Positions 53,102 through 60,328 of a DNA stretch of 64,000 nucleotides are shown here, piece after piece. Location: NCBI RefSeq assembly GCF_000406925.1, contig NZ_KE136348.1, positions 437,678 through 501,677 on the forward strand, read 5' to 3'. The DNA comes from Enterococcus columbae DSM 7374 = ATCC 51263 (GTDB taxonomy: Bacteria > Bacillota > Bacilli > Lactobacillales > Enterococcaceae). The position numbers and the translations under genes are program-made. Under the pieces are notes generated by a model. The model did no database searches. It saw only the letters and a program-made list of their open reading frames with translations, and was not told the DNA's origin. Numbering within the stretch: position 1 is the first letter of the stretch; every line of letters begins with the position of its first letter.

Positions 53102-53992
53102 TTATCCATCAACATGATAATGATTCTTTTCATTTTGCATTTGTAGCCAAATTTGTGCTTTTTGTCTTTGGCGTTTTGATTGCCAATTATCATAGGAGAA
53201 TAAAATCGTCAGTAACAAAATCAATAGTGGTATGCCATATGCTAATGCTGACCAATAAAGTGAAACCTTTCTCGCATCAGCAGTGATAAAGCTAATGTCT
53301 GGACCATAAATACTCCCAATTCGTGTGCCACGAACTAATAAGCGATGGGTATTAATCCCATATGGTGTACAGGTTACCAAGGTACAGTAATCTTTATCTT
53401 GAACGATATTTAAATCATCAAATTCTGGTGGCGTAACGGTCTTAATCTGATCCACTTGATAGGTTAAGGTCTTATCAAGGACGTGAATCATGAACACATC
53501 GCCCTTTTCTAGTTGATCAAGATGAGTCAATAGTACTGCTGAAGGTAAACCACGATGACCTGAAAGGACACTATGCGTGGTCTTGCCACCAACTGGTAAC
53601 GAACTACCAAAGATATGACCGACACCAATCGCTAAAATATCTTCATTCGTCCCATGATAGACGGGTAAAGAAACCCGAATGGCTGGAATTTCTAAATAAG
53701 CCATTAGTCCATCATCAGCAATCGCTAGCTGCTGATCATATAATTGACGATTTTTCTTAGTCATAGTAAACCGATCTGGCTGTTGTAAAAGCTCACGATT
53801 GTATTCCTTGGCATCGGCCCAGATTTTTTTATATTCTTCTGGTGATAATTGTTTAATCTTGTCTTGATACGTAGCAATTGCTCGTGTTTGGTGAAAGGAA
53901 TTCCAATATTCACTGATTGTTGGATAGAGAAGTAAGGAAATACCGATAATCAAAATCAGCCACATAAAAATTGAAAAAAATCTTTTTCGCAT
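53102..53992 (-). CDS. Class C (pilin-type) sortase 2
   Basis: A 296-residue sortase with helices at about 7-25 and 242-262. Catalytic residues are His146 in VLSGHRGL, Cys208 in TLVTCTPYG and Arg217 in NTHRLLVRG. A lid motif of the DPF/DPW kind is not obvious in the region before LMAYLEIPAI. ATG 53990-53992 with GGAGGC upstream. It follows the LPSTG pilin gene after 232 bases that contain two hairpins, and most likely polymerises that pilin. Confidence 0.92.
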   Translation of the reverse strand: MRKRFFSIFMWLILIIGISLLLYPTISEYWNSFHQTRAIATYQDKIKQLSPEEYKKIWADAKEYNRELLQQPDRFTMTKKNRQLYDQQLAIADDGLMAYLEIPAIRVSLPVYHGTNEDILAIGVGHIFGSSLPVGGKTTHSVLSGHRGLPSAVLLTHLDQLEKGDVFMIHVLDKTLTYQVDQIKTVTPPEFDDLNIVQDKDYCTLVTCTPYGINTHRLLVRGTRIGSIYGPDISFITADARKVSLYWSALAYGIPLLILLLTILFSYDNWQSKRQRQKAQIWLQMQNEKNHYHVDG

Positions 53993-54049
53993 TTTGTCTG
54001 CCTCCTTCTCTCTTTTTATCAGCGAAAGCATCGTCATCCCCTTATATTC

Positions 54050-54179
54050 GCTAGCAAGCTTGCCAATCTGTGGAGAAAATGCTAGGTCAATTGAATTCTC
54101 CCTGCAGATTGACATTCTTGCCTAACATTTATATCACTTGTATCTAAGTGCTAACAAAAGCTAGACACTTAGATACAAG
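54050..54179 (-). promoter_or_regulatory. Two hairpins between the major pilin and sortase 2
   Basis: CTTGTATCTAAGTG (54137-54150) pairs exactly with CACTTAGATACAAG (54166-54179) across 15 bases. A second, imperfect hairpin at about 54052-54114 pairs GCAAG, CAATCTG and GAGAA segments. Neither is followed by a clear T-run on the minus strand. They may slow or process the transcript so that pilin is made in excess over sortase. Confidence 0.65.
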
Positions 54180-54224
54180 AACATTTTGGAACAATTGCTA
54201 GATCATGCGTTTTTCGTTGTTGTT

Positions 54225-55979
54225 TTATTTTACAGTCGTACGACGTTTAACGATTAAGTATACTCCTGCACCGACTGCTAAAATCGCACCGGCTGTGTAA
54301 AGTAACACTGTACCCATACCACCGGTTGATGGTAATTGTTTACCAGAGTTGTTGACAACATTAGTCGAAGCTTTACCAGCAGTTAAATCTACAGTAAATA
54401 CCTTAGAATTAGTATTGTCAGTTGAATCTGTACTACCAATTACTTTATTAGCAGAATCTTTAATTTCTAATTTTGTAATTGATTTCTTATCTGCAGCAAA
54501 AGTAGGAACAACCGTAAAATCAATGTCCGCTGCTTTGTTATAACCAGATGGTACCGTGGTTTCGACTAATTTATAAGTTCCTTCGTCAAGTCCTGTAAAT
54601 GAGAATGCTGTCTTATTATCTGCAGCTGCGATTTCTTTTACTTTCTTCCAACCAGTTGTTGTTGTTGAGAAATCTGTATCGCTTGCATTATTTGTTTTTT
54701 TGTATAAGGTAAAGCCTGCACCGGCTAAAGCTGCGCCTGCACCGTCTACCTTATTTGCATCTACTTGGAAGGTAAAGTCGATAACCTTATCTTCTGGTGT
54801 ACGACCCGGAGTTCCGCCATCTGTTGCTTTTGGATCAGAAGCATAGGTTAAATAAACACTGTTTGGGTTACCTTCACTACCAATTACTGCATCACTGTTT
54901 AATTTTGCAGTGTATTCTACAACGATTTTATCACCAGCTGCAACATCACCTGTTAAATCACTTAAGGCAATAGTTAAAGTGTTACTTGCACCGGTATTCG
55001 TTGTTGCAGTAACTGTGTATTCAGAATTATCCACTGTTGTTGCCCAAGTTTGTCCAGAAAGTGTAGCAACATTATTGGTTAAGCTACTCACATTAGCGTT
55101 AGCTACTTTATAGACTTTAACTGAACCCGAATCATAAGTAAGACCTTTAGATAAAGTATCGACAAAACTCATAAAGTATTTTTGGAATTCTGCTACATTA
55201 TCAGGTACTGTTGCTTGTAGTCTGAAGCTAATTGTATCACCAATATCATGATCTGCACCTTTACGATATAAAGGTGTAGTGGTTGCAGTTGTATCATCAT
55301 TATCTTCTTTAATATACTTTTCAACAGTTGGTACATTATCATGTTTCATTGTAATACTTAACACGCCATTTGTTGCATAACTATCAGCTACCGCATTTAA
55401 TACGGTTAGTGAAGGCTTGTAACCTGCAGCCTGATCTGCTGTAGCAATCGTACTAGTATCTTCACTTAGTAAATAGTATCCCGTTGCAGCATCATTCCAA
55501 GTAATTGTAGAATCTTGAGAACCAGCTGTACCATCCATTGCTTTTGTGGCAGCTAAAGATGCCGTATCGTCCTTAATTAGGTCATACATCTTACGTGCAA
55601 AAGTCTTTAAGGCATCTGAATCATTGGTCATTTCAGATAATTTTTGAATAATCTTATTATCGAATACAGCATCCGTATCAGTTCCTTGTGTCATATTTAA
55701 TGCCGTAGCCAATTTTGTACGCATGGCTGCATCTGGAACAGAATATTGTAGCTTCTTAGCACCAGAAGTTCCCGAAACGTATTGATCCGTTTCGGTTGCG
55801 TTTAAAATTTTCCAGCCCTTATAGGTTGCTCCCTTGTAGGCATTCGTAATTTTAATATCAACAGGATCATTGGTTGCCGCACTAATTTGTTTTAATGCGC
55901 CTAACATTGGAAAAATAATTCCTAACACTAATAACAGGGTGAAAAGCCCTGTCCATATTTTACTTTTCTTGGTATGCAT
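54225..55979 (-). CDS. Major pilin subunit (LPSTG, isopeptide type)
   Basis: 584 residues. Signal peptide (about 1-35). N-terminal domain with Lys-rich strand TNAYKGATYKGWKIL, a central isopeptide D2-type domain (about 215-395; EKYIKED, GDTISFRLQATVPDN), and a C-terminal Cna_B domain with the E-box LDEGTYKLVETTVPSGYN. It ends LPSTGG, a membrane helix and KRRTTVK. It is Ala/Thr/Ser-rich like other pilus backbones. A canonical WxxxVxVYPK pilin motif is not seen, so the linking lysine is not assigned. ATG 55977-55979 with GAAGGAGG upstream. The best ribosome site in the locus and the sortase behind it support a shaft role. Confidence 0.9.
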   Translation of the reverse strand: MHTKKSKIWTGLFTLLLVLGIIFPMLGALKQISAATNDPVDIKITNAYKGATYKGWKILNATETDQYVSGTSGAKKLQYSVPDAAMRTKLATALNMTQGTDTDAVFDNKIIQKLSEMTNDSDALKTFARKMYDLIKDDTASLAATKAMDGTAGSQDSTITWNDAATGYYLLSEDTSTIATADQAAGYKPSLTVLNAVADSYATNGVLSITMKHDNVPTVEKYIKEDNDDTTATTTPLYRKGADHDIGDTISFRLQATVPDNVAEFQKYFMSFVDTLSKGLTYDSGSVKVYKVANANVSSLTNNVATLSGQTWATTVDNSEYTVTATTNTGASNTLTIALSDLTGDVAAGDKIVVEYTAKLNSDAVIGSEGNPNSVYLTYASDPKATDGGTPGRTPEDKVIDFTFQVDANKVDGAGAALAGAGFTLYKKTNNASDTDFSTTTTGWKKVKEIAAADNKTAFSFTGLDEGTYKLVETTVPSGYNKAADIDFTVVPTFAADKKSITKLEIKDSANKVIGSTDSTDNTNSKVFTVDLTAGKASTNVVNNSGKQLPSTGGMGTVLLYTAGAILAVGAGVYLIVKRRTTVK

Positions 55980-56233
55980 GATCTTTTCCTCCTTCATTTT
56001 TATTCGCGCTTTCCAAGAGTTACCTAAAATCTTAAAAAATCGCCTTGCCTCCTCTCTTTTTTCTTACCTACTCAAAACAAACCATTCAACGTTTGTCCCT
56101 TTCTTCGAGTAGATAGCCAACAAACCCTAACTTGTCCCATATTCCAACAACCAACTATATACACTTTGCTTTTGGTTCTAAATGATGTAGAACATACAAG
56201 CAAAAAATATACCTTGTTTTAAACTGGCCTCAT

Positions 56234-56821
56234 TCATTGATTTGGATTGCCAAAGCGCTCAAAAGGCCATACTCTTAATACCACTTTACCGACGAGTTGA
56301 TCCGGCGCTACGGTACCGACAATACTGTTTCTTGAATCAATGGTCGTTTCTCGGTCATCGCCTAACACGAAGTAACGCTCTTGCGGTACCTCAAATGGTA
56401 GTTTAATATTGACCTCACCTTTTACCAGATTTTTGACATAGGGTTCTTTTAGCGCTTTGCCATTGACAGTTACCTGGCCTTTTTTATCAATATCCACCGT
56501 ATCTCCGGGCAAACCAATCACACGCTTAACTAGCAAACGATTATTGAAATAAAACGCCACTAAATCTCCCTTATGTAGCTTACTCGTTTTTACCGCCACT
56601 AAGGTATCGCCTTGTTGCAAGGTGGGGGCCATAGAATTACCTAAAGTCTGCATGACTGGAAAAATCGTCTGCGCTAAAAGTACAGCCAAAGCCACCACTG
56701 CTAAGAGGAAAATGAGTGTATTGCGAAAAATCAGGCGATTGCGCTTTTTTTGCTGTAGCCGTTGCACTTCAGCTTGAATATCTGCAGCTTTTAGTGCAGG
56801 TATCGATTGTATACGTTGCAT
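56234..56821 (-). CDS. Signal peptidase I of the pilus locus
   Basis: 195 residues, one membrane helix (about 33-55). The catalytic Ser is in LGNSMAPTL and the catalytic Lys in RLLVKRVIGLPGD; the conserved FVLGDDRETTIDSRN box follows. It is therefore an apparently active enzyme, unlike the inactive SipA chaperones of some streptococcal pili. It probably removes signal peptides from, or assists, the pilins downstream. ATG with GGAGGAG upstream, 15 bases after the small coiled-coil gene. Confidence 0.92.
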   Translation of the reverse strand: MQRIQSIPALKAADIQAEVQRLQQKKRNRLIFRNTLIFLLAVVALAVLLAQTIFPVMQTLGNSMAPTLQQGDTLVAVKTSKLHKGDLVAFYFNNRLLVKRVIGLPGDTVDIDKKGQVTVNGKALKEPYVKNLVKGEVNIKLPFEVPQERYFVLGDDRETTIDSRNSIVGTVAPDQLVGKVVLRVWPFERFGNPNQ

Positions 56822-56836
56822 CTCTTCTCCTCCTAA

Positions 56837-57040
56837 CTATTCATTTAAAATATGCGTTAATGTTTGTAAAAGCTCTTGGTTACTACCTTTGGGCAAATGA
56901 GATAACTCTGGATGGGCAATTGCAGTGTCTAGTTGAGAGATTTTGGTTTGAAGGGCTTGATTTTCAGTTTCCAGCTGTTCTAAGAGGAAAATCAAATCCT
57001 TTTTCTTTAAGCGTTTGATTTGAATTTTTTCGTCCTTCAA
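56837..57040 (-). CDS. Small coiled-coil protein 2, first gene of the pilus operon
   Basis: About 67 residues from TTG 57038-57040, chosen because GAGGTGAG ends 5 bases before it. It has a basic start (KIQIKRLKKKDL), then a Leu-zipper-like helix LIFLLEQLETENQALQTKI, and a C-terminal LHHILNE-like end. Cytosolic by sequence. It shares the Leu-x-Lys/Arg-x-Asp-Leu start and heptad pattern with the 72-residue protein at 51323. As leader gene of the operon it may have a regulatory or assembly role; unknown. Confidence 0.68.
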   Translation of the reverse strand: MKDEKIQIKRLKKKDLIFLLEQLETENQALQTKISQLDTAIAHPELSHLPKGSNQELLQTLTHILNE

Positions 57041-57701
57041 GCTACTCACCTCTTTCAATTAATAGACTACAAATGTCGATAAAATATTCTCTTTGCTACC
57101 AAATAAAGAACCATTTTTTATGTCTTTTCACAACTACAGAGTAACACCAGAATTAAATAAATTCAAATTCTCATTTTAAATATGTAAAGAAAAACGTTGT
57201 CATATAAGCGTTATTAGCAAATTAAAATAACGTACATTTCATATGTAAAGATGGTTGGTAAATATTTTATAAATCGATAAAAATTACGGTTCAATAAATT
57301 TTGAGATAGCAAATATTGATAAATCAATCTTTTAAAGTCTTTAAAAAATTTTTTAAGCGAATTCATGCTTTCATTATTTTTCCAAAAACATTTAAAGTAA
57401 TTATTAATCTTTTTTATAGATAAAAATCTTAGCGAAAATTGAGAAAAAAAAGCTTATATGTAAACATTTTTTTATATAAAAAATAGAAAATCTTTACATT
57501 TTCAATAAAAACGCGATTATATCAAGCTTCGTCCTATGTTTACAAAGTCAAAAATTGTTTACATTCGTTCTAAATTTGGAACTATTTTTTAGAGCGAAAA
57601 TTAGAAAATTTAGACTAAACCGCAAAATTAAATAACGCTAAATCAAGAATCGTTTTAAACTGTTTTACCTCCTTTGATTATCAAAACTGCACACAAAAAA
57701 A
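57041..57701 (-). promoter_or_regulatory. Long AT-rich leader and control region of the pilus operon
   Basis: About 660 bases without a gene. The motif TGTAAA(G/C)A or its complement recurs at about 57182, 57243, 57460, 57492, 57537 and 57555; three of these are the stronger TGTAAACA/TGTTTACA. A promoter with TTGTAA (57540-57545) and TATAAT (57516-57521), 18-base spacer, faces the pilus genes and would give a leader of nearly 470 bases. Confidence 0.55.
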
Positions 57702-57722
57702 CCGTCCAGCAAGGCTAGACGG
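57702..57722 (-). terminator. Terminator of ecsA-ecsB
   Basis: CCGTCTAGC and GCTGGACGG (minus strand) pair around a 3-base loop with one G-T pair and are followed by seven T. It lies 11 bases past the ecsB stop and insulates the pilus locus from ecs transcription. Confidence 0.92.
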
Positions 57723-57733
57723 CATTGGGATAA

Positions 57734-58951
57734 TTATATATTTTGTAGTTTTTTTAGACGGTTCGGTGCATAAAGATAAATCAATAGCAAGCTAAAGACT
57801 AGATTTGCACCGAAAATCAACAAGGCATAGAGTAAAGGCGTGCTGATTAGATTCACTAGGCTAAAAACAAACGCCACACTTAGCAAGATAAACCGATAGC
57901 TTTGGATGAAATTCGCCTGCTGTGTGGTTCGTGAAATTGGATAAAGCTGCGTTAAAATCATATATTGATATTGCTGTGATAAAGGTAACAGTTGAAAAGC
58001 AATCAGATAAATAAACAATAGACTGAGCACTAAAGCAAAGCGCCAATCATTCAGACTAACTAAACAGATACTTCCCACAATACCTAAGCGCAAGGTTTGC
58101 CCACTGAATTCATCACTTCTTAAAAAGCGCCGAACAAATAAATGTAAAAAGGTATGTTGTTGATTTTTTGGTAAGTAGCGCAGGATACCATCTAAATAGC
58201 GGCGACGTTTCATTTTTGCTTGGATAAATGGCACATCAGTAAAGAGATTGATAAATTGATAGACTCGATGCAAGCGATTTTGCTCGCGCGCAATCATCCT
58301 TTCCCAAAAAATCATTTGTACTTGAACCTTCTTGAGATACCAGCTAAAGCCAAGAAGTACCAGCATTGCTAGGGCTAAGCCAAGTAAGTGATTGAACCAT
58401 AAAGCGATAGCTAGAGTAACCAGACTGCTTACTAGCCACGCAAGATAAGCAATCCTCCCTTGCTTACTAGTTAGTTGATAGCACTGATAACGTTGCACTT
58501 GTAGCTGTGCAATTTTTAACCCCACTAAGCTAAGCAAGAGCCAAGGATAATGATTGAGTGAACTCGCAAAGCTGACCTGAATAAAGGGCATCAAGAAACC
58601 TAAAATCAATGCTAAACTAAGTATTGGTACGATCAGTGAATACAGCAAGGCGCTTTGTAAGTAGCGAGCCATTTGCGCTTCTTTGGGCAGTAAGAAGATT
58701 TGATCAGCAGGCTTTAGTAGGGTAGCTAGCTTACCGATATGTAGCGCAAACAGCAGAATCAATAAACTGATGACCTGACCGAGTGGATAAGGGGTGGGCA
58801 GCTGCTTTAAAAAACTCGTATAATACACCACCGCTCCACCAAATAAAAAGGTCATAATCACGACAAAGCTGTCATTGATAATATAGCGCAAATATTTTTG
58901 TAATTGTCGTTGATGAATCCGTACACGTTGGTTAAATAATTCTTTCATCAT
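57734..58951 (-). CDS. ecsB: ABC transporter permease EcsB
   Basis: About 405 residues with eight to ten hydrophobic segments arranged in pairs (for example VVIMTFLFGGAVVYYTSFL and YSLIVPILSLALILGFLM). It is the membrane partner of EcsA, and in B. subtilis the Ecs system affects regulated proteolysis and secretion. The start is ATG 58949-58951 because AAGGAGTG overlaps the upstream GTG. It starts 8 bases after the ecsA stop. In many relatives ytmP-trmB follows; here the pilus region intervenes. Confidence 0.88.
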   Translation of the reverse strand: MMKELFNQRVRIHQRQLQKYLRYIINDSFVVIMTFLFGGAVVYYTSFLKQLPTPYPLGQVISLLILLFALHIGKLATLLKPADQIFLLPKEAQMARYLQSALLYSLIVPILSLALILGFLMPFIQVSFASSLNHYPWLLLSLVGLKIAQLQVQRYQCYQLTSKQGRIAYLAWLVSSLVTLAIALWFNHLLGLALAMLVLLGFSWYLKKVQVQMIFWERMIAREQNRLHRVYQFINLFTDVPFIQAKMKRRRYLDGILRYLPKNQQHTFLHLFVRRFLRSDEFSGQTLRLGIVGSICLVSLNDWRFALVLSLLFIYLIAFQLLPLSQQYQYMILTQLYPISRTTQQANFIQSYRFILLSVAFVFSLVNLISTPLLYALLIFGANLVFSLLLIYLYAPNRLKKLQNI

Positions 58952-58959
58952 TTTGTCTA

Positions 58960-59685
58960 TCACTCCTTAGTCAAAGCGATATACAATTCATCTAGTGAAG
59001 CGTTAGGCAGCTTGAATTGCTGACGAATGTCTGCTAGGCTACCTTGGGCTTTAATTTGTCCTTCATGTAAGAAGATGAAGCGATCGCAATATTTTTCAGC
59101 AGTGGCTAAGACGTGTGTAGACATCAAAATGCCGGCACCCTGTTCTTTCATGGTTTTTAATAATTCCAACAAGGCATGAATCGCCAAAGGATCCAAGCCT
59201 AGAAACGGTTCGTCAATGATATACAGACTCGGCTCAATCATAAAGGCACATAACAGCATAACCTTTTGTTTCATCCCTTTAGAAAAGTTCGCTGGAAACC
59301 AATCCAAACGCTTATCTAAACGAAAGGTCTCAAGTAATGGCTGGGCTCGTCTGAAGGCTTCATCCATAGGAATATCATAAGCCATCGCAGTCACTTCAAT
59401 ATGCTCTTTTAAGGTCAATTCCTCATATAACGCCGGACTTTCTGGAATGTAGCCGATTTGCTTACGGTAGCCTTCTGGATCTTCTTTTAACGATTGGCCA
59501 TTAATTTGGACACTTCCTTGATGTGGCTGTAATAGCCCGATAATTTCTTTAATCGTGGTACTTTTCCCCGCACCATTTAAGCCGATTAAAGCGACTAATT
59601 CTCCGTCTTTGACTTCAAAATTTAAATCTTTTAAAACTGGGTGATTAAAATAGCCCCCAGTTAAATTTTTCACCGTTAAGGTCAT
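58960..59685 (-). CDS. ecsA: ABC transporter ATPase EcsA
   Basis: A 241-residue nucleotide-binding protein. Walker A is GLNGAGKST, the Q-loop is in GYIPESPALYEELT, the signature is FSKGMKQKVML, Walker B is YIIDEPFLGLDP and the H-loop is in LMSTHVLATAEKYCDR. ATG 59683-59685 with GGAGG upstream. Together with EcsB it forms the Ecs transporter. The hit gene usually found divergent from ecsA is not present upstream. Confidence 0.93.
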   Translation of the reverse strand: MTLTVKNLTGGYFNHPVLKDLNFEVKDGELVALIGLNGAGKSTTIKEIIGLLQPHQGSVQINGQSLKEDPEGYRKQIGYIPESPALYEELTLKEHIEVTAMAYDIPMDEAFRRAQPLLETFRLDKRLDWFPANFSKGMKQKVMLLCAFMIEPSLYIIDEPFLGLDPLAIHALLELLKTMKEQGAGILMSTHVLATAEKYCDRFIFLHEGQIKAQGSLADIRQQFKLPNASLDELYIALTKE

Positions 59686-60228
59686 GTTAGGTTTCCTCCA
59701 ATTAGCACTTAGCATCATTTGCTAGAACGAACAAATGAATGGATTGATGATTCATCATTATACTAGTCGTTTTTCATACACCATTTTATTATAGCAAGAA
59801 AGCCGAATTGTTGAAATATATTTGTAGAGTAATTGCAGTTATAAGGTATTTCTTGTTATTCGCTCGGGGTTAGTCCACTCGCTAGTTAGCCTTAAAAAAT
59901 TCGACTACCAGATTATCCAGTAGTCGATAATTAATCAATATTTTCTTCATTAACTAACTCAAGATACGCAATAAATCATAATTAATATAAACCTTATTTT
60001 TTCTTTTAGCCTTGTCTACATCGATTAATTTCAATTCTACTAGTGGTGGTAGTAATTCAATTCCTTTGATTGCAGTTGTTTAGTTACCTCCAAATCTGAA
60101 ATGTAATAACTTCATCATCACATTTTATTTGATTAAAATCAATCAATTTAATCAAATAACTCTCAAATATGTGGTTAAGTTATTCTCGTATTAGAGTGAT
60201 CTCAGAATGCCAAATATCCAATAAAAAA
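59686..60228. other. Gene-poor stretch upstream of ecsA with a short coding remnant
   Basis: TCGACTAC (59901-59908) pairs with GTAGTCGA (59920-59927). On the minus strand, codons from 60079 to the stop at 59954 read TTAIKGIELLPPLVELKLID then a Lys/Tyr-rich end, 41 residues without a start. This resembles a leucine-rich repeat fragment. Nothing else is recognisable. Confidence 0.45.
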
Positions 60229-60285
60229 ATCCGAATGTTCAACTTAATTTTGAATAAAATTAGCAGCGAACATTCGGATAATTTA
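60229..60285 (-). terminator. Terminator of the ABC exporter operon
   Basis: ATCCGAATGTTC (60229-60240) pairs exactly with GAACATTCGGAT (60268-60279). On the minus strand it runs into seven T, about 50 bases after the stop codon at 60329. Confidence 0.9.
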
Positions 60286-60328
60286 TTTTTTAGATTGGAT
60301 TTTTGGGTCAGCCCCGTTTGCGTAGTGA

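Noticed and set aside
57041-57701. Riboswitch or T-box in the pilus leader
   Set aside because: No conserved T-box or riboswitch core sequence and no terminator/antiterminator pair was found.
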